Shown piece by piece: positions 33,475 to 41,032 of a stretch of 64,000 nucleotides of DNA. The translations under genes were made by a program, and so were the position numbers. The notes under the pieces are model-generated. The model searched no databases, was not told the origin of the DNA, and worked only from the letters and a program-made list of their open reading frames with translations. How positions within the stretch are numbered: position 1 is the stretch's first letter; each line of letters opens with the position of its first letter. This DNA is from Nostoc sp. C052 (GTDB lineage: Bacteria; Cyanobacteriota; Cyanobacteriia; Cyanobacteriales; Nostocaceae): assembly GCF_013393905.1 (NCBI RefSeq), contig NZ_CP040275.1, forward strand, positions 186,001 through 250,000, read 5' to 3'.

Positions 33475-33572
33475 AAGGTGCGATCGCTTCTGCTGTTTTC
33501 AATGCACGTTTAACATTGCCTTCGGATTCGCCAACTAGTGAACCTAGAACACCGATGCGTAGAAGGCATCCA
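33463..33572 (-). pseudogene. AAA+ ATPase fragment
   Basis: The minus strand reads RIGVLGSLVGESEGNVKRALKT and AEAIAPCVLF, after which homology stops. It is close to the region just before Walker B in Ycf46/FtsH-like AAA proteins (VGxSExNVRxALxxAEAIAPCVLxxDE). Neither Walker motif is present, so this is a gene scrap. Confidence 0.55.
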
Positions 33573-34001
33573 TATCAACGTGAACTATTTTCCTGGTTCT
33601 ATCGACAGATTCTTGTCCCAAGGGTAGCTCCACCACAAACAGTCTCGCTTTTCACGCACTATGCCACGAGCAAGCAAATTAAATCCTAAATTAGAAATCC
33701 TATAGTACACTAGCACTAGTTTGAGCCAAATTTTGTATATCTGCAAATTATTTAAAGCTTGCTTGAACTTTCTACTATCAGCCCCGATTGGTTTTTCGGG
33801 CTTTTATGCGTACAAAAAGCTGTTTCGATACCATGATGATACTGGAAGCGAATCTACTACGTATTTTAAAATATAAGTATTACTTAAGCTCAAACCTTCA
33901 ATCTATTATTTGACTGTAGATGTGCTATTCTCAACTCAAAACCTCAACCCAGGCAGAATAGCAAATTTTTTCGGAGTTAGAACGTTAGGTATTGCTAACT
34001 T
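33573..34001. other. Intergenic region with a terminator-like hairpin
   Basis: No gene is seen. agccccga, a short loop and ttcgggctttt at about 33780-33807 form an intrinsic-terminator-like stem followed by T residues on the plus strand. What it terminates is unclear. Confidence 0.45.
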
Positions 34002-34331
34002 ATGCAGAGATTTGTACAAGAAGTGAATGAAGATGGCGATATCTACTCACAACTGATGGCAATTAGCCAAAAGTCTATTGAGAACGCACATTACGAAACT
34101 GCCTATCATGCTTTGTGTGCCGCCCTGCACTATGCCCAAGATATTGGCGACGAGCATTGTCTAAAAGCTGTGTCAGAAGCAGCGAAAGCACAATTGGATT
34201 GGATTGACGCTCACGCTCCAAAACATCGGTTGTCAAGTCAGTCTACTATTTTACGCCAAGGTGTCAGCCTATATGACACGCTTCGCAGACAAGCAGCTAC
34301 GCGGGCACTGCTTGTAAGAAGTAAAAAATAA
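34002..34331 (+). CDS. Conserved hypothetical helical protein
   Basis: The 109-residue soluble protein is mostly helical (YSQLMAISQKSIENAHYETAYHALCAALHYAQDIGDEHCL). That stretch resembles a TPR-like helix pair. The C-terminus is basic (DTLRRQAATRALLVRSKK). I recognise it as a small protein type found in filamentous cyanobacteria without an assigned role. No neighbour on the same strand is close enough to be in an operon. Confidence 0.65.
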   Translation: MQRFVQEVNEDGDIYSQLMAISQKSIENAHYETAYHALCAALHYAQDIGDEHCLKAVSEAAKAQLDWIDAHAPKHRLSSQSTILRQGVSLYDTLRRQAATRALLVRSKK

Positions 34332-35128
34332 TTAAGCCTGCAAAATTTTCGTAATTCCTGAAAACCCTATTAATCAACATTTTAATTGGCCATTACCCCA
34401 AATTAGACATTGGCCCAAGATGGACGTATTTAACAATTGATAAATATTCGTAATAAATTGGCTGTGGCGTGTATGTTGACGAAAAAATGCGGTTCTTAAG
34501 GGGTGTAGACTCTCCAAAATAGATGTATACACCGGACACTATCACCAGAAATAAATAAGCCCGCCACCCCCAACTCGTCTACTCAACAAGAATTACAGGT
34601 AAGCGAGAATACCTTAGACTAAGCGAAGTATGATTGCTCCTCGATGCCGTTGCTTATTGCAAATCACATTATTCTCACAGTGATAATTATACACTTATGC
34701 TGATGATGTTCCGCCACGGTATGAGGAAGGGAAAATCTGTTAACTTATACGTTCTTCAAAGCTTTACGTTTTATCTCATAGTCAATCACTAAATGAGCAA
34801 ACCAAACAACGCTCTGTCATATTAAAGGAAAAGAGCTTTTTATTTGACCTAATCAGGAGATTATCTTTTAATCTTTATTCGACCTACCGACAAGTCTCGC
34901 CTCCTCTAAGACTACGACTTTTTCAGTCATATTTGGCGCTGAAAATTCTAATCACAGTACAGAAAGATTATGAACAACATCTGTGCGATTACGGTCGAAT
35001 AAGTTTTGACGAAAACCGACGTAACAAGGTAACAAGCCTATTCTCATTGAACTTATAGCTTTCGATACAAATAGGCATAGGAACCAATAATAAATCAGTC
35101 TTTTTAATTATCTTTAGAGCCAGATTTT
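34332..35128. other. Long intergenic region without a recognised gene
   Basis: About 800 bases were read on both strands; only short frames occur. No repeat family of the window is present. An unrecognised non-coding RNA cannot be excluded. Confidence 0.4.
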
Positions 35129-35332
35129 ATGAATAGCTACAAGGGAAAATTTACCCTAGAAAATCTCGTTTTTAACGCTAATGTACAGGAATTTACGCAC
35201 CAGATTAGCGACATTTATGGATTAAGCAACCAAGGTACAATTTCCCAGAAAGAGGCTTACACCCAAATTCAAGTTTTATTTGAAGCACTCAAGCATTCCA
35301 AACAGGAACTTAGAATTGGCGAAAACCCTTGA
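35129..35332 (+). CDS. Conserved small cyanobacterial protein
   Basis: The 67-residue protein has the pattern GKFTLENLVFNANVQEFTHQI, QKEAYTQIQVLFEALKHSKQEL and IGENP. It matches a small, widely conserved cyanobacterial family of unknown function (I believe DUF7219, not verified). It is soluble and two-helical. It stands alone, followed by hairpins at 35547-35614. Confidence 0.7.
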   Translation: MNSYKGKFTLENLVFNANVQEFTHQISDIYGLSNQGTISQKEAYTQIQVLFEALKHSKQELRIGENP

Positions 35333-35546
35333 CAGTGCAATACCAAAGACTAATAAGTAGGGGTGAAATTAGCGAGGCTGTCGTAAGCCGCCACTTAACT
35401 TTCAAAATCTTTGCTGTGTAAAGCTGACAATAAAAATGCACGACCATATTAGCCCTGGGGGAAAATTGATGATTTCAAATCCCCATTAGCGGAACTGGTA
35501 ACTAGTCCAGTAGAAGCGCTACCATCCAGTAGACTAGTGGATAAAT
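35333..35546. other. Short non-coding stretch with paired CCAGTAG repeats
   Basis: ACTAGTCCAGTAG and CCAGTAGACTAGT (about 35502-35538) give a direct repeat of CCAGTAG flanked by inverted ACTAGT. No gene is seen. Confidence 0.4.
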
Positions 35547-35614
35547 TCAAAGCGCCCACTTTCTAGAGAGCGCTTTGATTACCTCGACCGTGCAAGGACT
35601 ATTCTCGGTCGAGG
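35547..35614. terminator. Tandem hairpins
   Basis: The first stem is TCAAAGCGC / GCGCTTTGA (35547-35578). The second is CCTCGACCG / CGGTCGAGG (35582-35614), followed by tttatc. Both stems are perfect. They may form a terminator or part of a small structured RNA. Confidence 0.5.
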
Positions 35615-35615
35615 T

Positions 35616-35832
35616 TTATCGAACAGAATTCAGGAGTCAGGAGTCAGAATTCAGCATCTATTCTGTACGACTGGTGGATGAATAACCGGGTTTAAAACCC
35701 CCACCAAATCGTAGATTTGGTGGTCATCAATCAGTCGCGGATCTGAATCCCCGACTGATAGCGCAGCGTTAGCGACGCAGGAGCGTCTTGATTCTGACTC
35801 CTGAATTCTGACTTCTGAATTCTTCTTCAATA
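35616..35832. repeat. MITE-like element, family R3 (copy 1)
   Basis: The left end is TTATCGAACAGAATTCAGG and the right end GAATTCTTCTTCAATA, with tcaggagtcaggagtcag facing ctgactcctgaattctgac. The ends are imperfect inverted repeats. Copy 2 at 39910-40170 has the same ends but a different interior. Confidence 0.8.
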
Positions 35833-35914
35833 AATTTCTTATTACCATTTTCTCATTCTTTTCTTGACGAGACGCTACGCGAACAATTTTGCGTTAACGT
35901 ACCACTTCCGTTTT

Positions 35915-36025
35915 CTAAACAGGCATTTCCTGATAGCAGTAACTACAGCGCCAGTAAAGTTCTCCCAAACGTACATGACGGAGTAAAATGTCTGAACAGT
36001 TAGGGCAAAAATGCTTACTCATCAT
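35915..36025 (-). CDS. 36-residue zinc-ribbon microprotein
   Basis: The frame starts MMSKHFCPNCSD (ATG complementary to 36023-36025) and carries two CxxC pairs, CPNC and CSYC, 20 residues apart. LLRHVRLGELYWR lies between them and EMPV at the end. I recognise this as a conserved tiny cyanobacterial protein type: a CPNC, a basic LLRH motif and a CxxC followed by QEMP. It probably binds one zinc and may be a regulator or RNA/DNA-binding factor. It lies about 80 bases beyond R3 copy 1. Confidence 0.65.
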   Translation of the reverse strand: MMSKHFCPNCSDILLRHVRLGELYWRCSYCYQEMPV

Positions 36026-36345
36026 CGATTGACTGATTGTTGTAGATATACTGAATTTGCGAGGACTTGTTAATAAAGCTTTATTAAGCATATATTTGAC
36101 TAACCTTTGTCAATTTGTTGATAAAGGTTAGTATGACACTCTAAGATTAGAAATCATGTTTAATCAAGCGTTTGATTAGTGTATAAGTTGTACAAGTTTT
36201 ACTAAGATATTTTATTTTTAACCTTTATTTAATAACTTTTGAGCGTTTATCTCTCGTATGGTGTAATTCCATTTAAAAGAATATTTACAACATATAAATT
36301 GGCTGTAGTAGAAGTATACATCTGTATGCCTATACTCATATATCA
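36026..36345. other. Intergenic region upstream of the zinc-ribbon gene
   Basis: AT-rich; no gene seen. It should contain the promoter of the 36-residue protein and the 3' end of the membrane-protein transcript. Confidence 0.4.
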
Positions 36346-36834
36346 TTATTCTTGAATAAATTCTGTCTCTTGTTCTTTGTGGGATAAATTATTCTTTGGA
36401 GGTTTCTTAACCAGACGAATTTTCATCCACTGGAAGGAAACAAGGTTGAGTAACAGACCGATAATGAACAAAATCAGCATAAGCACAACCTGATACCAAG
36501 CGATCGGTTGCACCACCGAATCTGCAACAAGATGGCAAAAATTTAGTACGGTATATAATACGGTTAAACCAAAGTGAATGCTTCGGTAGCGACTCGAATC
36601 AGTAAACACAGTAGCAACGATCGCAACCATCGGTAACACAAAAAAGCCCAACATTAACCACATAATCGGAGCAACTTCTGCTATACTTTGTGCGTGGGAG
36701 TCAGCCACACTAAGACCGTGAAAAATGGGCATTAATCCCAATTGGCTGTGAAAGAGAAGTCCCAACAAGAAAACGATCCAAAGGGTAATAATTTTTTCTT
36801 GATGTTTGATTACCATACTGTTTTGCACTCCCAT
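36346..36834 (-). CDS. Four-helix membrane protein, function unknown
   Basis: The 162-residue protein has four hydrophobic segments at about 17-35, 53-75, 86-104 and 115-135. The C-terminus is basic then acidic (RLVKKPPKNNLSHKEQETEF). Met7 (36816) is an alternative start. No motif or family was recognised. It is monocistronic, with an AT-rich upstream region. Confidence 0.6.
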   Translation of the reverse strand: MGVQNSMVIKHQEKIITLWIVFLLGLLFHSQLGLMPIFHGLSVADSHAQSIAEVAPIMWLMLGFFVLPMVAIVATVFTDSSRYRSIHFGLTVLYTVLNFCHLVADSVVQPIAWYQVVLMLILFIIGLLLNLVSFQWMKIRLVKKPPKNNLSHKEQETEFIQE

Positions 36835-37136
36835 TATTTTTCAGTAATTCGAGTTTGGGTAGCTAACAGAATAAGAATAGAGTAGCAAGGATATTGTAGC
36901 GATAGAATGCTTTTAAGCTTTTCATTTTAATTAGTGAGTTGGAGAGCATAATAGCTGCTACCTTCAGATATCCATAGTACTCTCTTTCATCATATTTGAA
37001 GCAACTAAATTTGAGATTTTTGTAACGATTTGAAGGCTTTCAGTACAACTTATACAACTCAGACGCAATTCAACCTTGATTTCCAACAGCAGAATGTCAC
37101 AGTAAATCTGGTTAGTAGATTCGCGATCAAAAAATT
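36835..37136. promoter_or_regulatory. Divergent intergenic region
   Basis: About 300 AT-rich bases hold the promoters of the membrane protein (minus) and the DUF4360 gene (plus). No operator was recognised. Confidence 0.4.
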
Positions 37137-37718
37137 ATGAAATTTGTAAAAGTATTTCTTGCTGCCGTTACATTAATTACTGCTTCAGTTAGCCCCGCCT
37201 TTGCTGATGCCAAAGTTGAAATTTTAGGTGCAAGTTATGGTGGTAGCGGTTGTCCCAATGAATCAGCCAGTGTGAGCGTTAGTCCCGATGGTCAAGAACT
37301 AACCATTTTATTTGACAAGTTTGCAGCTATCGGAAATGTCGCCACAGAAAGGCGGAAAAGCTGTAATTTGAGTATTCCGATCAAATTACCCCAAGGCTTT
37401 CAAATTTCCCTTTATGATGCTGATTATCGGGGTTATATTGCTCCCGGAACTACTGGGACACTAAGAGCAGAGTACTTTTTTGCTGGTACCCGCGGCCCAG
37501 TTTTTTCTCGGACTTTTAGTGGCGAAACTGACTATAATGTTCGAGATAGCTTGGCGACGGTAGCTGATATTTGGTCGGGCTGTGGTGACAGTGTAAATAT
37601 GCGGGTGAATACTGCGATGACTGCCAAAGGTCAAGGGATGGCTACTGTTGACTCCTTCGATCTTGCACACCGAGGTTTGGTTTATCATATAAAATATCGC
37701 ACCTGTCGTAAAAAATAG
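37137..37718 (+). CDS. Exported DUF4360 protein
   Basis: The 193-residue protein has a clear signal peptide (1-23, ending AFA before DAKVEI). The mature domain has the family pattern GGSGCPNESASVSVSPDGQELTILFDKF, then RKSCNLSIPIKLPQGFQ and a C-terminal CGDSVNM ... YHIKYRTC. Four cysteines are placed to form two disulfides. DUF4360 proteins are secreted beta-rich proteins of fungi and bacteria with no settled function. No signs of transfer or damage. Confidence 0.85.
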   Translation: MKFVKVFLAAVTLITASVSPAFADAKVEILGASYGGSGCPNESASVSVSPDGQELTILFDKFAAIGNVATERRKSCNLSIPIKLPQGFQISLYDADYRGYIAPGTTGTLRAEYFFAGTRGPVFSRTFSGETDYNVRDSLATVADIWSGCGDSVNMRVNTAMTAKGQGMATVDSFDLAHRGLVYHIKYRTCRKK

Positions 37719-37894
37719 TACACTTCCGGATAATTCCGGCACAGAAAATTTATTCTGAAACCTTTTATCTAGTGGAATTTTTACTCATAGTAAATGCAGA
37801 GTACAGTACATACTTTGCGCTAGCGTAAAAGCAAATATTGACCCTAGCGCAAAATATATTATCTACTGTATTGTTGCCCAAAAGCATGAGGTTA

Positions 37895-38251
37895 TTAAAT
37901 CAGACTAGGGAGCAAAACTGACCCAACAAGAGACAGAGTTAGGAGTTGGCGACTTAGCCAATCAGCGTTTTCGCGCAGGATATGCAGAATACTACCGTGA
38001 ACCACTGTTTCTATCTGTATCCGCTCCTGTAGAGGGAAAGAGTAGCGGCTTTTAGGGGTGCTGGATAATTCCTGTACCCCTTCGACTATATAGCGGTTAG
38101 GGACATGACTTAGAATATGGGCAATTAACTTTTGGCGCAACTCATGAATCGAAAAAGCTAATTGATAAGGATGTTCAGGGTACTCATATAAGACATTCTC
38201 AATTTCTTGAATGACTATTGGCAATGTTAAATTAATCAATGTATGTGGCAT
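37895..38251 (-). CDS. Conserved cyanobacterial hypothetical protein
   Basis: The 118-residue protein begins with a helical segment (LPIVIQEIENVLYEYPEHPYQLAFSIHELRQKLIAHILSHVPNRY). It ends with ETVVHGSILHILRENADWLSRQL. I recognise the first half as a recurring cyanobacterial small protein, without assigned function. A hydrophobic C-terminus (TLSLVGSVLLPSLI) is short for a membrane helix. It lies alone, divergent from the histidine kinase 316 bases away. Confidence 0.65.
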   Translation of the reverse strand: MPHTLINLTLPIVIQEIENVLYEYPEHPYQLAFSIHELRQKLIAHILSHVPNRYIVEGVQELSSTPKSRYSFPLQERIQIETVVHGSILHILRENADWLSRQLLTLSLVGSVLLPSLI

Positions 38252-38567
38252 TAGTGTTGTTTGATATAGATGTTTACTTTCAAGCCTAGATTCATTTGAT
38301 GAATATTACAGTCAGTTCTCAAAAATATTTCCAGATGGTTCCTAATTTCTCTTCTCCTGAAAAGTGTAACAACCATACGTTTGAAATCAAGTATATACAA
38401 GAGTTTGATTGATAGTTGAATTGTATAAGTTGATTAACGGCGCACACAAAACGTATTCCAGATTAATTTAGCAAATATAACACTCTTTGAGTAATTAACC
38501 AGTAAAGCAATCGCTGTTATAGCGATCTCCTGATGGTAGAATAAGTATAAAATTAAGAACATTTATA
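38252..38567. promoter_or_regulatory. Divergent intergenic region before the histidine kinase
   Basis: No gene is seen. The kinase ATG lacks a clear Shine-Dalgarno sequence, as is common in cyanobacteria. Confidence 0.4.
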
Positions 38568-39680
38568 ATGTTACATGAATTTCTCTTAGCAGAACGTGAC
38601 GAAATTCTCGCCTTGTGTTCAAAAAAGATCACGGGTCTTGGTGATTCCATGAGTTCGAGCGACGAAATGGAAAGAGGATTACCTGTGTTCTACGATGAAC
38701 TCATTCAGGTATTACGTGCTGATGCTGATATAGATGAATCTGGGAAAGCAAATAACAATTCTATAGAAAGTGTTCACAGAGCCGCAGCAGAGCGCCGGGG
38801 AAAAGAGTCGTTAAAACTTGGCTACAGCATTTCTCAGGTTGTTCATGGCTACGGCGCTCTTTGTCAAGCTATTACTCAGTATATTCAGGAGAACAGTAGT
38901 GAAACAGCATCCCCTCGTGAATTCAATCGATTAAATTTCTGCCTCGATATCGCGATCGCTGAAGCGGTTACAGAGTTTAATCGAGGTCAGCGCGAGAATG
39001 CAGAGCGGAATGAGGTTCTACGTCTGGGATTTCTAGCACATGAGTTGCGAAATGCGTTGACCTCTGCTAGTTTAGCTTCCCAACTTATAATCACAGGGAA
39101 AGTCGGAGCCAATGGAAGTACATCTCGTCTTCTTGAAAATGCCCATAAGCGCATGAGAGATATTATTGATCGTTCACTTGTTGAGGTGCGACTGCGGAAC
39201 GAATCAACCGAACAATATCAGAGATGTCGAGTTATTCACCTAGTCAGTGAAGTTGAGGCTACTGCATGGTTTGAAGCAAGTGGGAAATCAATTGAGGTGT
39301 GTGTTGAGGTTGCACCGGAATTGGAGGTTTTAATAGATCGTCACCTAATAATATCTGCCTTATCGAATCTGGTTCAAAATGCCATTAAGTTCACCAAGCA
39401 GGGTGGGATTGTATGGATACGCGGTAAGGCTGTAGGTGGACGTGTTTTGCTTGAAATAGAGGATCAATGTGGAGGACTCCCGCCTGGTGAGGCGGAAGAA
39501 CTTTTTAAGGCTTTTTCTCAGATGGGAACAGATAGATCAGGATTGGGGATTGGGCTTACAATCTCACGACGTGCCGTATCGTTAAACAAAGGTATACTCT
39601 CAGTTCGGGATATTCCCCATCAAGGATGTGTCTTCTCAATTGATTTACCCAAAGCCTCCTCCCCTCTCCCCACTACATAA
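38568..39680 (+). CDS. Cytoplasmic sensor histidine kinase
   Basis: The 370-residue protein has no transmembrane segment. Residues about 1-140 form an all-helical input domain resembling the RsbRD-type N-terminal domain (AERDEILALCSKK, KLGYSISQVVHGYGALCQAI). The phosphoacceptor is His158 or so in FLAHELRNALTS. The ATPase domain shows the N box LSNLVQNAIKF, G1 EDQCGGLPP and G2 GLGIGLTIS. All kinase motifs are intact. No response regulator is adjacent, so it is an orphan whose partner lies elsewhere. The input signal is unknown. Confidence 0.88.
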   Translation: MLHEFLLAERDEILALCSKKITGLGDSMSSSDEMERGLPVFYDELIQVLRADADIDESGKANNNSIESVHRAAAERRGKESLKLGYSISQVVHGYGALCQAITQYIQENSSETASPREFNRLNFCLDIAIAEAVTEFNRGQRENAERNEVLRLGFLAHELRNALTSASLASQLIITGKVGANGSTSRLLENAHKRMRDIIDRSLVEVRLRNESTEQYQRCRVIHLVSEVEATAWFEASGKSIEVCVEVAPELEVLIDRHLIISALSNLVQNAIKFTKQGGIVWIRGKAVGGRVLLEIEDQCGGLPPGEAEELFKAFSQMGTDRSGLGIGLTISRRAVSLNKGILSVRDIPHQGCVFSIDLPKASSPLPTT

Positions 39681-40164
39681 TCCTCTAGCTCCATCTTCGC
39701 TGCTCTCACTTATGTAAACTCAAACTATTTTTCTAGTATTTTTAGCTTTGGATAAAAAGAAATAATTTTAGTTACTAAATCTCTATTATCACTACATATT
39801 GACCACTACCAAAATGTTTAGACTTGCTAAAAATCAACTATACGTTAGTATTTCCAAAGCACAACGAGAACCAATGTTAAGACTCAACTATTTAACAACG
39901 CTATAGATGTTATCGAACAGAATTCAGGAGTCAGGAGTCAGAATGGGCTAAACGCCCCGCTTCCGCTAACAGAATGAATTTTGACCGAAAAAGCGGATAG
40001 CGCAGCGTAAAGCCTTCTCTTCTCTTTCAGAGACGCTAACGCGAACGAGAGGCTGCGCCAACGGCATGGCAACGCTATGAGCGAGTCCGCGTTAGCTTTT
40101 AGCGTCTCGTAGAGAGCGTCGCGTCTTGATTCTGACTCCTGAATTCAGATAGCTGAATTCTTCT
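39681..40164. other. Repeat-filled gap after the histidine kinase
   Basis: About 230 AT-rich bases are followed by R3 copy 2. No gene is seen apart from the small frame at 40165. Confidence 0.45.
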
Positions 40165-40170
40165 TCAATA
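39910..40170. repeat. MITE-like element, family R3 (copy 2)
   Basis: It has the same ends as copy 1 (TATCGAACAGAATTCAGG and GAATTCTTCTTCAATA). The interior includes gcggatagcgcagcg and gcgagtccgcgttagc repeat sequence. Copy 1 has a different interior, so the family consists of shared ends around exchangeable cores. Confidence 0.8.
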
Positions 40171-40296
40171 GTTATGAGTTTCCTGCTCAAACAAAATATC
40201 CGCTCTATCTTGCATTTCTAGGTCGTATATCTCTAGACAAGGAGCGACATCATCATTAAAAGCTACTATCAGATAGAAAAGACCGCACCCAGCCAC
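40165..40296 (-). CDS. Possible 43-residue protein or gene end next to DUF3775
   Basis: The frame starts at a GTG five bases after the DUF3775 stop. It encodes MAGCGLFYLIVAFNDD, VAPCLEIYDLEMQDRADILFEQETHNY, which has good protein character. The stop falls inside the right end of R3 copy 2, so the original C-terminus may have been cut. It could be a coupled small gene or the tail of an older protein. Confidence 0.35.
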   Translation of the reverse strand: MAGCGLFYLIVAFNDDVAPCLEIYDLEMQDRADILFEQETHNY

Positions 40297-40301
40297 TCAA
40301 C

Positions 40302-40727
40302 TTAATTGTTGCAGTGGTTATTATTTATTTTTTTCAGCCCGGAGCAAAGATATTTAGCTAGGAAAGTCTTTTCGATAATATAACTAGTTGTATAGTTTTG
40401 AGGGATGAGATGTAGTGCTTGTGCAATTAAATCGTTTAAGTCTGATGGATGTTCACAGGATACATATTGACCAAGCCAGATAAGGGCTATAACTTGTCCT
40501 TTTTCATCTGAAGAAAAATCGTCTACATATTTATGTAGTACTCTGACTGATGTTCTTCCTGTCATTTCAAAATCTTCTAAATAATTAGACAATTTGTCTA
40601 GAAAAGTTTCTGGTATATTTACTTTACTAAACAGTATATCTGATGACTTTGGGCAATAGATTAATTCAGCAAGCTCAATGATTTTATATACTTTACTAAT
40701 TAATGAAAAATTCATATTTATCTTCAA
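40302..40727 (-). CDS. DUF3775-like protein
   Basis: The 141-residue soluble protein begins with ISKVYKIIELAELI. Its core matches the DUF3775 pattern: LSNYLEDFEMTGR, DDFSSDEKGQVIALIWLGQYV, LNDLIAQALHLI and EKTFLAKYLCSGLKKI. DUF3775 proteins are small bacterial proteins without an assigned function, also common in proteobacteria. The C-terminal asparagine/histidine run is unusual. A small frame follows directly on the same strand. Confidence 0.7.
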   Translation of the reverse strand: MKINMNFSLISKVYKIIELAELIYCPKSSDILFSKVNIPETFLDKLSNYLEDFEMTGRTSVRVLHKYVDDFSSDEKGQVIALIWLGQYVSCEHPSDLNDLIAQALHLIPQNYTTSYIIEKTFLAKYLCSGLKKINNNHCNN

Positions 40728-41032
40728 GCTAAAATCATAGTGAATAAGGACGAATATTGATCAGCCCTTAATCTGTACTTCATCGACTATGACAGATAGG
40801 TGCTTGAGATTAAGTATTGCTCCAAGTTTGAAATGTATAAAATAATTTCATAGTGTTTGAGTTTATGACAAAAATTAATATATGTAACAGGATCTCACTA
40901 GAGTTAGAGTATTTTTTCTTAATTGTGTATATCCTTGAACCTTGGAGAGAGTGATTACCACAAAAAAAGCTCTAGGATGAAAGATGTTAATAAAAGTTTG
41001 AGTTCTTGATTTTAAGATCAAGTTTTTGTCAG
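40728..41032. promoter_or_regulatory. Divergent region upstream of the NACHT gene
   Basis: About 300 AT-rich bases without a gene. AGAGAG and long A/T tracts precede the NACHT start; no operator was recognised. Confidence 0.4.

Noticed and set aside
33780..33807. Possible tRNA before the terminator-like hairpin
   Set aside because: No cloverleaf or T-loop sequence was found upstream.
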